Origin: Dryocosmus kuriphilus
Taxonomy: Eukaryota > Arthropoda > Insecta > Hymenoptera > Cynipidae
DNA: 64,000 nucleotides
Direction of reading: 5' to 3'
Assembly (NCBI GenBank): GCA_038277395.1
Contig: CM076192.1
Coordinates: forward strand, 125,871,470 to 125,935,469
Part shown: piece after piece, positions 19,760 to 29,799 of the stretch
Position numbering within the stretch: the first letter of the stretch is position 1
How the letters are laid out: every line of letters begins with the position of its first letter
Notes under the pieces: model-generated
Told to the model about the DNA's origin: nothing
What the model saw: only the letters and a program-made list of their open reading frames with translations
The model's database searches: none
Program-made: the position numbers and the translations under genes

Positions 19760-20447
19760 GGGGGGGGATTATTGTCCTCATATTATCAGCTGGAGAGGGG
19801 AAATATATTTTCCTCAGTTTTATTACCTGGAAAGCGCGAAAATAAATTTCTGCAGGAAGGTTTTTAAAGTTGAAACAGGGAAATGGCGTACAAGCACAAG
19901 GACTATCAAAAGCAAACTATCGCTGGCGGATTCTATGAACAGGAACTTTTCAAAGTGCCGTATTCAGATGTATACCTAGTGGAAAAAATTAATCAAGAAA
20001 CGTGTCAATAAAGTATATGTAAAGTGGTTAGGCTTGAAAAATCAAATATGTAATCAATTTTTGTGCAATGTTGAATCAAATCTGGGCAACGTTAAACCAA
20101 TGTTGAACCAACGTTGAACCGTGTTTGAACCAACGTGTTATTAACGTTGGTTTAACATTTGTTCAACTTTGGTTTGACGTCGGTTCAACATTTGTTTAAC
20201 AACGATTCAATGTCCTCCTCATACACTTCCTCCTCATCATACCCCTCCCTCTCCTCCTCCTCCTCCTCCTCAGGATATCGGCGAAAAAAGAAGTTTGTTG
20301 TTGTGAAACCCTACCTTACCGACTCAGTGTAACACCGACTGTCGATAACTTACCACGGACATGTACCACTGAGGGAATAGTGGCGTCTTCTGTTGTTGAC
20401 AGCGCGAAGCTTCTCGTGGGTGGCCCCAAACTGTCTTACCATAACTA
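19760..20447 (-). repeat. right inverted arm of the foldback element
   Basis: Reverse complement of the left arm with scattered substitutions. Contains 'AAGCACAAGGACTATC', 'TATCGCTGGCGGATTCTATG', 'CGTGTCAATAAAGTATATG', the GTTGAACC minisatellite (about 20085-20200), the CTCCTC tract (20214-20272) and 'CACCGACTGTCGATAACTT'. Ends at CATAACTA (20440-20447). Confidence 0.8.
20085..20200. repeat. TTCAACGNTGG minisatellite in the right foldback arm
   Basis: Counterpart of the tract at 19050-19130, on the other strand: AACCAATGTTGAACCAACG, 'TTGAACCAACGTG', 'AACGTTGGTTTAAC'. It has a few more units than the left arm, so unit number varies between the arms. Confidence 0.65.
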
Positions 20448-20659
20448 ATATTGAATTTCGTAGTCTGATATAACGTAACGAATTGCGTTTTCAATTGTCC
20501 ATTAATTCATATTTAGAGAGTGTAGACGTCCAGAATTGTAAGTTAAATGTTTCAGCTACTTATATATTGATGCAGAAAAACTTCATGAACATAAATTTTT
20601 TTCTACAAAATTAGGTGCTGGTGGATTCTTTCTTACACAATAACTCAGCATTTACGTAA
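20448..20659. other. spacer between foldback element and orphan open frame
   Basis: AT-rich with no recognised repeat. CTCAG at 20644-20648 and TTAG at 20610-20614 could serve as splice acceptors for the open frame that begins at 20660, but no upstream exon can be pointed to. Confidence 0.3.
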
Positions 20660-21157
20660 GAATGGCGGATTAGTCTACATATAGAGGCAGCGTCGGTCAT
20701 TACCCCCAACAAAAATGTACCCTACTGGATGCAGTCTCGTTGGCTTGCACGTGCTCGACAAATATGTGGTGCTTTTATACGAGTGAGAAGCCGTCATTTT
20801 ATGGCCTACGACCTTGACCCGCAAAATCGGCCTGAGAATCATAATCCTAATCCCCATGGTGGTCCTCGGACTCCTGACCCTCCTCATGGTCCAGTGCACG
20901 CTGAAGTCTGTCTAGAAAGAGGCTTGTGCCTTATTACTACAGCTGAAGGTTTTAAGTCGTATGCTTTCCCAACTGAGAGAATTACTTGTGAGGGAGATAA
21001 TTACCCACTGGACGATCACATTTATGTAGTATTGATACGTGGTCCAGTTTATTATGCAAAGTTAGAAGTATATAGCGAGCCAGGAAGGATTCCCAGCCTA
21101 CCTATAGAAGAACCTCAGGGAATTCTCAACCGTATTTCAGGATTTCTTTCGAGATAG
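20660..21157 (+). CDS. orphan open frame, hypothetical protein (142 aa from the first ATG at 20729)
   Basis: An open frame follows the stop TAA at 20657-20659, with the first Met at 20729 and TAG at 21155-21157, so the frame is 165 codons open and 142 residues from the Met. The composition is markedly higher in GC than the flanks and the translation looks genuinely protein-like: an N-terminal basic stretch (SRWLARARQICGAF), a Pro/Asn/His-rich linker (RPENHNPNPHGGPRTPDPPH, about residues 34-53), then an ordered-looking C-terminal domain with 'CLERGLCLITTAEGFKSYAF', 'CEGDNYPLDDHIYVVLIRG' and 'YYAKLEVYSEP'. There is no signal peptide or membrane segment. I recognise no family. It could be a host exon (the open stretch before the Met would fit an internal or last exon), a captured gene, or part of an unknown element; it starts only 212 bp from the foldback element. 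Confidence 0.5.
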   Translation, partial: EWRISLHIEAASVITPNKNVPYWMQSRWLARARQICGAFIRVRSRHFMAYDLDPQNRPENHNPNPHGGPRTPDPPHGPVHAEVCLERGLCLITTAEGFKSYAFPTERITCEGDNYPLDDHIYVVLIRGPVYYAKLEVYSEPGRIPSLPIEEPQGILNRISGFLSR

Positions 21158-23560
21158 ATTTGAATGATTTCGTCTCTAGAGATAGTGCGAGAGAATTCGG
21201 ATTTACTGGCTTTCAGGCCATTTAAAAGCCTTACATGAAACTTTAGAAAGCATTTTCCTGTGACTTATATCGGTAGGGAACTAGATCAAGTGAAAAATCC
21301 CAATGGGACATCCGAAACTTCACTAAAAATCATTAAAACGCTCCTCAGAATCACTAAATTTGTCACTAAATTTGGAGTTTGCTGAGTACTTATTGGACGT
21401 CATTGGGTCTGCGCAGAAAAACGTTAACCCCCAGCCGAAAAAGTCTGTCTTTATTTAATAGTAAGGAAATGATGTACAACACAGCCGTTCTTATAATAAG
21501 ATTTTTTGTGTTTAATGTAAGACTCACAGTTTTCAGTGAGATATTTAATACTGTATGTTATTTGTTGTTTTGGCTTACGAGTTTGAGCTATAGTTTTTGT
21601 AGCTAGAGTTTCATAATGTTTACATTTAATGTAAAAAATTTCTTTAACGTGTATAAGATCCCAGCCGTGAAGTTAGCCGAAAGTAATAAGTTAAGGAAGG
21701 AGAGAAATATTTTCCGTCCTTCTTTGACTCATTGGTTACAGGGCACGTCTTATTCTGGTTAACCCCAATGACGTCATTGAGATTTGAGTTAGAGAAAAAG
21801 AGAAACATCCTCTGCTCATTTCTGACTTATTGCTTACAGCTTACGTTCGATTGCATATTGATCATTAAAACTATTAATTATTTAATAAATATTCACAGCA
21901 GTTCCAAAATGAAGTAGAACGTTTGCATTTTTAGAAACAGATGAAAGAGTGACATTAGATAGAATTTTATCTCTTTCCTCATAATATACTTCATAGTATC
22001 AAAAAACAAATTTCATCCTTGTGAAATCTCTTGTGATCCATAACGAGATCGACACCAATAATATAACCATTTACCCTTCAAAACAAGTAGTTTTATAAAA
22101 ATAAAAACACACAAACATTTCAAAATCACCACATTTTCACTAGATTCTGTTAAAAAGCACTTCATTTTTCCACGGCACATTCCCCAAAAAAAGTCCCAAC
22201 ACGCTCCTGACCATCACTAGACTTATGCAAAATTCACAAAGTTGGGAAACATGGCCAGGGTAGAAATATCGCAAAGAACATCCTACAGGGCTCATAACTA
22301 TAATATAATAAAATATAATAAAATGAATCTAGATAGAAGCATATGTCGTTTATGTCTAGTTTCTAATTCTATACGAATATGCAAAAGATGTTTATAAGAT
22401 TTCCGAATTCTATCATTTCGTATAATCCTCGTACTGTAGAAGTATTTTCTGCGAATTATGTGTATTCAATTGTATGAATAAGTAAATTCATTATAGAACA
22501 ATATTAGTGTATTTTTTTCCGAGATTTCTAGAAAGCATCCCACCTGGAAACGGTTCAAAGGCTGAACCGTGGGTCAAGATTTTTCTCAGCATATTCATGC
22601 CCGATAGTAATTAGTTTTAGTACTTAGTACTAGTACTTATATTACTGGTCGGCTATATTATTAGATTTTGCCCTTAGGTTCACATTAATTTATGTCCACA
22701 AATATAATCTAAGTTTAGAATATTTTCACTTTCATAGTATAATTCGATTTTTATGATAAATAACATTATAAATGATTTTTTTAAATTTAAAGATTATTTT
22801 AATTCGAAAATGGAAAACTAGCAACTAGTTGGTGAAAATTTACGAAATTATTCACAGCCATATGTGTTAATTAAAAGAAGATTATAAAAATAGGATACCT
22901 GAAAAATATAAAACTTTAATTAAACATAGAGATTGTGAAACGTATATTCACCTATATTGAAACAATAAGAAGGCTTTATCAGTAAACATTTGTATACATA
23001 CTAGGTCCCATCCATGTGTCTAACATATTTACAATGTATTGCTTCATGGGGGAAAAAGAAGAATTTATAAGTTAATGTATTTTACCTTACACGGTTTACG
23101 TGATTTTTTAATCTATTTCACTATGGAAATACTGAAAGATGGCTACATCATTATTAAAGCTCTCATTTTCTGAGTATATGGTATCAGCCAAATTTTTCCT
23201 AACTCAGATTCATAAACAAAATTTAAGAAAATTACAAAAAGAATTAGTTATAAGTAGGCCGACAAAGGGCCTAGAGGAGTAAGCATGATGTAAAAGTTGT
23301 CCCAGCACTTGTCAAGTTTGTATCAAAACCACACACATTTGTCATACATATCATCATATAACTAGACTTGTAACATCTTGCTTCTTTTCCTATATATATA
23401 TATATATATATTTTACAATCTCCCTGTAGGGTATAATGATAAGAATCACAATTTCTATTAATACCCTCTTATTTACACATCCTCCTTGGATTTACCAGCT
23501 ATAATTTTCTCAAAGTTAATCTCATTAGTTTAAAAATAATCCTGTCAATACTTTCGTAAC
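21158..23560. other. 2.4 kb AT-rich sequence with no recognised gene
   Basis: Short open frames at 21379-21606 and 21732-21917 lack domains and normal coding composition. The words 'GACGTCATTG' occur at about 21398 and 21770 in diverged contexts, which may be a faint repeat. The remainder is AT-rich with nothing that I can assign. Confidence 0.4.
23393..23411. repeat. (TA)n microsatellite
   Basis: An uninterrupted run of alternating T and A, about nine and a half dinucleotides, in AT-rich sequence. Confidence 0.9.
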
Positions 23561-23639
23561 CTAATTACCCTTTCCGACCCTCATTCCCTTGGAGAATCTG
23601 TATTTCAAGAGCAAGGCCGTAGCCAGAAAATATTTCGGA

Positions 23640-23780
23640 AGGAAGGGGGGGGGGGGTGGTTTTGGTGGAGCAGTAGATATGCATCATGTTGTTTTTTTTT
23701 GTTTCCATAGGCAACCACTCAATATAATAATAACAATAATAATTATTTTTATTATTATTATTACCTTTTTCTCCCATCTG
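23640..23780. repeat. G-run and ATT/AAT low-complexity tract at the 3' end of the RTE-type element
   Basis: A G-rich run (about 23645-23656) is followed by T9 and by 'ATAATAATAACAATAATAA' and 'TTATTATTATTATTACC'. The trinucleotide tract lies where the reverse-strand RTE-type ORF ends, and short tandem repeats at the 3' end are typical of RTE-clade elements. Confidence 0.55.
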
Positions 23781-25311
23781 TTTCTCGGTCTGCCTAGAGG
23801 TCTCTTACTAATCAGTTTCCCTCCCAAAACTTGCGCCACTGTTCTTTCGTTGCCCATTCTTGCAACACGTCCCTCCCAGCTTAATTTGCGCGCTTTCATT
23901 AACTATTAATATTAACTGACCTGTAGAGTGCATGCAGCTCATCATTATGCAGTTTTCTCCGTTCACCAGTCTCTTCGTCCCTTTTGGGACCATAGATTTT
24001 TTGAAGTACTTTATTTTCGAATACTCTAAACCTGTTCTCATCTCCTTTTGTCAGCGCCCACGTTTCGCACCCGTACATGACGACCGGCATTATTATCGTC
24101 TTGTAAATTCTTACTTTGATGTTTCTAGATAACGACCGCGATCTTAGTAATGTATTTGTTGCATAGGAGCACCCATTGCCAGCGTGCGGACGCCTGTTGA
24201 TTTCCGTTTTAATGTTATTGTCGCTAGTTGTAATAGTCCTCTTAACTCTTTCAAATTTCATATTTCCGGACATTAGATCCCCCTCTTCATTGCTTTGTTC
24301 TGATCTGTCGACGATCAAGCATTTTGTCTTCGATTCGCTAACTTCTAAACCTATTTCCTTGTCTTTTGTGATCAAGATTTCCACATTTTTATCAAACGTT
24401 TCTTTATCATCCCCGAGTAAGTCCAGATCATCCGCATATCCCAGAATTTGTATTATCCCATTAAGGATAGTACCGGACGGATTCGTTTGTACTTCTCTGA
24501 CCACGTATTCTAAAACTAAGTTGAGAGGAATGCACGAAAGCGCATCGCCCTGTTTCAGACCATCGCGGATGAAAAAATCTTCAGATAAACTTCCGTTTAC
24601 GCGTATTCTACCCCTAATGCCGCTTCAGCAAACTTCGATATGTCTAACCAATTTCCTTGGTACACACAGGAGCTCCAGAATCCAGTACATTCGTGCGCGT
24701 ATAAATAGATTATTAAGCTTTTTTGAAATCGATAAATATAGCTGATGTATTGCCTCATTAAATTCCAATTTCTTTTCTAGCAGTTTTCTAACTGTAAGCA
24801 TTTGATCGCTTGCAGACCGATTTCGGCGGGATCCACACTGGTAATCCCAAATGATTTCCTCAGCAAAAGGCGTTAGTCTACTTAACATGACATTGGTCTT
24901 ATAGCACGAAGGCACAAGTGAAATTCCCCGATAATTGTTACAGTTCGTTTTATCGCCTTTTTTAAAAATGAGTATAATAATAGAGGTGTTCCATTCCTCC
25001 GGTATGCGTTCTGTTTTTAAGATTGGGCGTATTGATCAACAAATTTGGCTTGTTTGTCGAGGGCCCCCATTTTTTATCAGTTCTGACGGTAGGTTGTCAA
25101 TGCCCGCGGCTTTATTATTTTTCAACTTCTTTATGGCCATTTCTATTTCTTTATCAGTAGGCTCATCAATTAGTAGATCAGCAGTGTGGATTTCACCGAG
25201 ATTAACTTTAACGGGGCTTTTGCGTACGTTCAGTACTTTATCGAAATAGTTTTTCCATAAATTTAGTCTCTCTGTTGCATCAGCTACTAGATTGACATTT
25301 TCGTCCCTCAT
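23684..25311 (-). pseudogene. RTE-type non-LTR retrotransposon, reverse transcriptase and C-terminal part
   Basis: In minus-strand order: 'DEPTDKEIEMAIKKLKNNKAAGIDNLPSEL' (split here as DEPTDKEIEMAIKKLKNN and KAAGIDNLPSELIKNGG; 25036-25311), 'NCNNYRGISLVPSCYKTN' and 'DYQCGSRRNRSASDQ' (24625-24960), 'RDGLKQGDALSCIPLNL' (near 24540), 'LGYADDLDLLGDD' (catalytic box intact), 'KTKCLIV', 'YGCETWALTKGDENR' (23899-24504) and the C-terminal 'LSWEGRVARMGNERTVAQV' and 'RPLGRPRNRWEKKV' (23684-23899). This is the reverse transcriptase plus 'GHVARM...GRPRKRW' C-terminus of RTE/BovB-like elements often labelled craniofacial development protein 2-like. There are several frame changes and stops (25036, near 24625 and near 24000-23899), so it is dead. 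The catalytic YADD survives. Confidence 0.88.
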
Positions 25312-26400
25312 TACTTCCGTTTACTTTGAAAGCCTTTCCTTATAAAATTAATTTCTCTGTACATCTCACACGGGTTATTTTGCTTATTATGCATGTATAT
25401 TGCTAGTATTTTATTCTTTTCCCACTCCCTTTTCTTGGATCTGTAAATCCTATTTGTACTTTTACTAATCTCCAGATACGTCTTATGTATTTGACAGCAA
25501 TTATTTTGTAAACTAATTTCTTTGGCCTTCGTTCGCTTTTTAAACCATAGTTTGCACTCTTCGTCGAACCACGGTTGGCTTTTGGTTACTTTCTTTAAAC
25601 CTATAGTACTTTTCGCGGCTGTCTTTATTGTCTCTTTCACATTGCTCCACAGGGTTTCCGGGTCCTCCTCACAATTATCGCTATCTTCTCCCTGTTTTTG
25701 AAGAGCGTCGAAACTATTAGAAATCTTTACTTGAAAATTCAGTACTTCTGTTGGCATTTTAAACTTTTCTATGTTGAAACGTACTACTGGCTCTGGAGGG
25801 CTAGTTTTCTTATTTAACCTTAGCCTAAATCTTAGTTTCACTTTAATGAGAAAGTGGTCTGAATTTAAATCCGCTCCCCTGTACGATCTTATATCGAGAA
25901 TTATTGTATGACGTCTTCTGTCAATTAAAACGTGATCAATCTGATTGTGAGTGATACCATCTGGTGATATCCAGGTTGCCTTATGTATATTTTTATGCTT
26001 AAGATATGTGCTTTTGAAAACGAGGTTCTTTGAAGCTGCAAAGTTTATTACTTTAGTCCCATTATCATTACTGACGTCATGCAAGCTTTCTGACCCTATT
26101 GTAGGCATATACATCGGTTCTTTTCCAATGTTAGCGTTGAAGTCTCCCAATACTATTTTTGCGTCAATCTTCGAGCATTTGTCAAAAACTTGTTCGACTG
26201 TTTCGTAAAAAAGGTCTTTAGCATCTTCGTCTTTGTCCTCGGTAGAGCAGTGCACGTTAATTAGCACCTGTTTGCAGAAATTACCCTTTAGTACAATATA
26301 TGATAACCGGTTGTTAATGAACTGCATATCGATAACCGCTTGCGAAATTCGTTTATTAATAAGAAACAAGATCCCCAGATCCTCGTATTCTAACGTCCCC
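25311..26400 (-). pseudogene. RTE-type non-LTR retrotransposon, endonuclease (N-terminally deleted) and linker
   Basis: A 352-codon frame on the minus strand holds the exonuclease-endonuclease-phosphatase fold: 'LINKRISQAVIDMQFINNRL', 'LINVHCSTEDKDEDAKDLFY', 'KIVLGDFNANIGKEP' (catalytic Asp/Asn), 'HKATWISPDGITHNQIDHVL' (metal and DNA contacts) and 'LNSDHFLIKVKL' (final Asp-His). It continues into the linker 'QPWFDEECKLWFKKR'. In intact relatives about 80-100 residues with the 'TWNVRSL' and 'QETRW' motifs precede 'GTLEYEDLGILFLINK'; these are missing here, because similarity to the coding region begins abruptly near 26398. Endonuclease nicks target DNA for target-primed reverse transcription. 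Confidence 0.85.
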
Positions 26401-26815
26401 CTGCAGGGCAGTGCGCCACACTATCATCTATACCACGATGACCCTACAGGTGAAACATTTCACACATCCCTTGCGGGCAGTGTCATCGCTGTGGTGTCCA
26501 ATGGGGCAGCAGTATTTTCCCCTTGCAAGATTTTTAGTTTTTGTTCGGCTAGTGTTTCTAGGTGGATACACGCTGCGCCTCGGCATGGTAGAACCCACCT
26601 ATTGCATATGGACGCGAAAGGGTAAATCCCCCCAAACCATGGCCGTCGCGTACCTATTTTTTACCAATTTTGGCTCACCACACCCACGACTTGTTCCTGT
26701 CGGCTATCTGCGACTGTTTATTGTTGTATTCGCAGTTACTCTCAGAAGCTGTTCAACCTCAGGGGCCGTTCCTCTATCCGCAACCTGAGGACGCACTGCG
26801 TAGTGGTGACAGGAA
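26400..26815 (-). mobile_element. GC-richer segment, probable 5' untranslated region of the RTE-type element
   Basis: This block is richer in GC than its neighbours and lies immediately upstream of the truncated endonuclease on the minus strand. It starts near 'GTTCCTGTCACCACTACGC' and includes 'CAACAATAAACAGTCGCAG'. The layout suggests that 5' leader and endonuclease were joined by a deletion near 26398. The plus-strand frames across it (26411-26788) have no domain. The assignment to the same element is inference from position and style. Confidence 0.45.
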
Positions 26816-26913
26816 CCCACCGAGCAGTCATGTTGTTTTAATAAAAGAAATAAAATGGTGTTACTTATCATATATATTTATTAGAAAGCCATTACAGACA
26901 TATTAACACCCTA

Positions 26914-29040
26914 TTACAAAATTAAATTTAGTCTTCTAGCTTTCTTTGCAGCGAACAAATCAATTACCTCGTCGGTTTCTATGTCAATTCTGCGGTGGAT
27001 TGACATTAATGACAAACGATTTAGTCTTCCCTGGCTTGTGGAGTTTCTTAAATAAGTTTTGAGACGTTTCAGAGAAGTGAAAGTCCTCTCAGGGGTACAT
27101 GTGGAAACAGACAGTGTTGCCAAGATCTTTAAAAGTGTGTGAAAATTTGGAAATAAGGCCTGGTTGCATTCTCCGAGAGCTTCAATAGCAAATGTTGGTC
27201 GGTCTAGTTCAGATTCTTTCAAGCATTTTATTCGCCACGTGTCTAATTCTGCTGGTAAACTGTCCCATTCTAAATATTTTTTATAGAGCTTAAAGTAGTT
27301 TTCTTGATATTTACGATTAATTTGTTCTTTGCAACACACAGATGGAATTAAAATGTTGAGAGGTGATAATGTGGCTTTATGATTTTGGAATCTTGACTGA
27401 AACTGATTAATGAAATCATGCAAAAGAGGAATCACTATGATAATTCTAAAATAAGTTTCAGGATCTTTTATGTTGTAGTTTACCCTATGCTTTTGGTGTG
27501 ACGTTATTCGCGGAATTTTCACTCACTCGTTTACAGTACTGAGCAAATTCTGTGCTTTCTTGAAAAGTTCAGCAAATTTTGAATCAATATTTTGGCGAAC
27601 ATTTTCAATACTTATTTATAATTAAATCGACATGTTATAAAGCTACTGCCAAATCGCATAGGGGAAACTGAAGTATTTTGCAAAGTGTCAGTGTATATGG
27701 GATCAACATTCCTGAGCAACATAAACTTATAATAAAATCACTTGAAATGACTAATCTCAGGAAAGAATTAGCCTTTGTCGATGTTTCAGAATCCATGTCA
27801 GTGCTTAAGTCGTCTAGTGTATCAACTATAGCTTCATAGATTTCCTTAAATCTTAACAAGCCATCGTGATTTTCAACCCAACGGGTCTCGCACATTGCCG
27901 TAAGGTTTTTCCATTGTGATTTGGGGAAGTTTTTTTAGATATTCGCTTTTAAGCACTCGGTTGGTTTTGCCAAGGATTTGATAAAATTTTGAACCGATTT
28001 TATAATTCCAATAGTATTTCTAATAGGCTGAACCTTAAAATAATGACCCAGAGCTAAAGTCAATGAATGTGAGCTGTAATGAACGCTTAAGGCTTCTGGA
28101 TATGACTCAGGAATTAATGTTTGCACACCTTCAAAACTTTCTTTCATCGAAGAAGCTCCATCATAACCTTGTCCGATTAAATATTCGCAATCTACTCCCA
28201 AAGATTTTAATTCAGATAAAATTGCATTGGTAAATACCTTCCTTTTGTATTCTCAACTGTTAAAAATGTTAAAAAATCTTCACGCAAGTTAAACTCATTA
28301 TCTTTTGGCTCGGCATATCTCACACAAATAGACATCTATTCTTGTTGTGAAACATCAGTAGTTTCGTCAACAGGATTGAAAAAAATTTCGCAGAATTCAA
28401 TCCTTGCACAATTTTTTTCTGGATTATTTCACCACAAATCGCAACAAGTTCATTTTGTGTGGTCGGGCTTAGGTAGGTAGCGTTCAACGCCATATTTTCC
28501 GTGTGCTTTATTAGACTTGAGTCTCCACAACTGCATCTCATCCGTGAGATAGCACGAAAGTTTCAATCATTTGATTCTGGCTCAGGATCATTGATTTTCA
28601 TTGGTCCTAAGTCGCATGTACCTCTCAGAGCCAATTCCTGACGTCCAAATAATTTAATTGTCACAATAATCGGTTTGAGCCGATTCCGGTTTTCAGCTAT
28701 TTGCGTTAAGTATCCGCTATCAGTCTGACCCATTATATTTGGTTGAGATTTATTATGCGCAGTCATAAAATTATCAGCCAATAATACAGAATATTTGTGA
28801 TACGGGCTTTCACTGTATTATTTGAAATCATATACAGCTTCTTTCCACTTAATGAGAATGAGAATGAGAAATATGTTGAGAAACATCATCCACAGCCACA
28901 GAAACGACACCAGGACTACTTGTAGCAGTATCATTGTTGAAAACACTTGAACACTGACTTTCAGTAGAACCTTCGCTACCAGGTTTAGAGCTTTTAAGTA
29001 AATATTTAAATAACGATTTTCTTGCGTCCTTTTTGCCATT
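26914..29040 (-). pseudogene. hAT-family transposase (ZMYM1/P52rIPK-like), near full length but frameshifted
   Basis: Minus-strand order: an N-terminal Ser-rich region (28818-29034, 'GKKDARKSLFKYLLKSSKPG' in the coding frame), 'NRLKPIIVTIKLFGRQELALRG' split as RLKPIIVTIKLFGRQELALRG-like sequence at 28563-28781 (DUF4371), 'YLSPTTQNELVAICG' and 'KKIVQGLNSAKFFSIL' (28320-28541), 'YLIGQGYDGASSMKES' and 'VHYSSHSLTLALGHYF' (27935-28201, RNase-H-like core), 'CETRWVENHDGLLRFKEI' (27635-27895), and the C-terminal dimerisation domain at 26914-27522 ending 'TLSVSTCTPERTFTSLKRLK', 'RLNRLSLMSIHRR' and 'FAAKKARRLNLIL'. Stops and frame changes occur between the blocks (near 28550, 28260-28320, 27900-27935 and 27525-27635). 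It is not the same copy as the relic at 0.7-1.8 kb but belongs to the same superfamily. Terminal inverted repeats were not identified. Confidence 0.88.
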
Positions 29041-29202
29041 TCAAATGTTGAACCGATCTGTAAAAATTAAGAAAAGCAGTTAAGTATTAATTCCGCTTGA
29101 ACACAGATATTCACTTCGATAGAGGTTTAAAAGAAAACGAATACGAGTAGATATTATGGGTAGTCTACTCTTAGGCATCAAAACTTTTAATTTTAATTTA
29201 AA

Positions 29203-29400
29203 TTAAAAAAAACTCTGGAAATTTTCTATCGCACTCCTTATCATATCAGGTGTAATATCAGCGCAAGCTTTGGCTAGTTTTTGTCTTAGATTTTCTAAAT
29301 CTCGTGGCATAGTAAAGTACACTTTATTTTCTATGTAGCCCCAAAGAAAAGAGTCAAGTGGAGTCAGATCAGGGGACTTCTCTGGCCCTACAGTGACCGT
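29203..29400 (-). pseudogene. Tc1/mariner-superfamily transposase, C-terminal fragment
   Basis: On the minus strand: 'PEKSPDLTPLDSFLWGYIEN', then 'KVYFTMPRDLENLRQKLAKA', then 'CADITPDMIRSAIENFQS' and TAA at 29203-29205. 'RSPDLTPLDFFLWGYLK' with the downstream 'RDLEDLRQRI' pattern is the C-terminal signature of a widespread insect Tc1/mariner-type group, distinct from the mariner at 6.7-7.6 kb. Upstream sequence (beyond about 29400) is unrelated repeat, so only the last ~65 residues remain. Confidence 0.75.
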
Positions 29401-29489
29401 AATTTTTCAAAATTCTTGAAAAAATCTTTTTAAAATGACCTTGAAAGCCTGGTTCAAGTCCGAGAGCATGATTATGGATAAAGTCGCAC

Positions 29490-29520
29490 TTGAAGGTAAA
29501 ATTTCCTGCTCTTTCCAAAT
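29490..29520. repeat. isolated copy of the AAAATTTCCTGCTCTTT repeat
   Basis: 'TTGAAGGTAAAATTTCCTGC' at about 29490-29509, followed by TCTTTCCAAATCCGCAATAAA, matches three further copies at 30.42, 30.55 and 30.70 kb, about 0.9 kb away and separated by other repeats. Confidence 0.6.
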
Positions 29521-29539
29521 CCGCAATAAAAAATCTGCC

Positions 29540-29785
29540 CGCTTCGCGGGCACATTCTCATCGCGCGCTTCGCGCGAAGTATGAGTGCGCCTAAGGCGCG
29601 CTTCTGTTGGCACTCGCGCTTCGCGCTAGATAAATTATCCACCTCGTGCTACGCGCTCGGTGTTTATGGATCGTATAAATCTTTAAATTAAAAATTCCAA
29701 AAGGAACTATTTTACTTAAGGCACTATCGCCCTCAAGGAATACATTCTCATCATGACACTCGCGCTTCGCGCTCGATAATTACAT
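29540..29785. repeat. GC-rich palindromic repeats (CGCGCTTCGCGCG type)
   Basis: At 29540-29665 a series of palindromic words: 'CCGCTTCGCGGGC', 'CGCGCGCTTCGCGCGAAG', 'GCGCCTAAGGCGC', 'CTCGCGCTTCGCGCTAG', 'CGTGCTACGCGCTCGG'. A further 'CTCGCGCTTCGCGCTCG' occurs at about 29760. The GC level contrasts starkly with the AT-rich surroundings. Such hairpin-forming words recur in some insect genomes as dispersed short repeats; function is unknown. Confidence 0.65.
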
Positions 29786-29799
29786 TGTTTTAAAAGACA

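Larger units (their letters stand above)
18771..20447. mobile_element. foldback-type element with ~0.69-kb inverted arms
   Basis: The left end reads TAGTTATGCTAGGACAG and the right end, read on the minus strand, TAGTTATGGTAAGACAG. From these ends inward the two arms match for about 0.69 kb, including GGGGCCACCCACGA, AAGCTTCGCGC, TATCGACAGTCGGTGTTAC, an Arg/Glu-like GAGGAGGAG tract (CTCCTCCTC in the other arm), a GTTCAACGTTGG minisatellite, 'CACGTTTCTTGATTA' and 'CCGCCAGCGATAGTTTGC'. The centre (about 19460-19760) has another CTCCTC tract and G13. No transposase frame is present, so it would be non-autonomous. Both ends begin TAGTTA, compatible with insertion at TA, but the target-site duplication is ambiguous. 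Foldback and long-TIR MITE-like elements are the closest known category; the family was not identified. Confidence 0.8.

Noticed and set aside
18771..20447. Polinton, P-element or Helitron identity for the foldback element
   Set aside because: No transposase, polymerase or helicase frame is present, the ends do not fit Helitron termini, and the terminal bases alone do not establish a family.
26411..26788. 125-codon plus-strand frame upstream of the RTE-type endonuclease
   Set aside because: It is antisense to a block that best fits the element's 5' leader; no domain is seen.
29445..29470. tRNA B-box-like GGTTCAAGTCC, suggesting a tRNA or tRNA-derived SINE
   Set aside because: No matching A box or cloverleaf could be fitted upstream, and the sequence falls inside a GGTCAAGG-type dispersed repeat.
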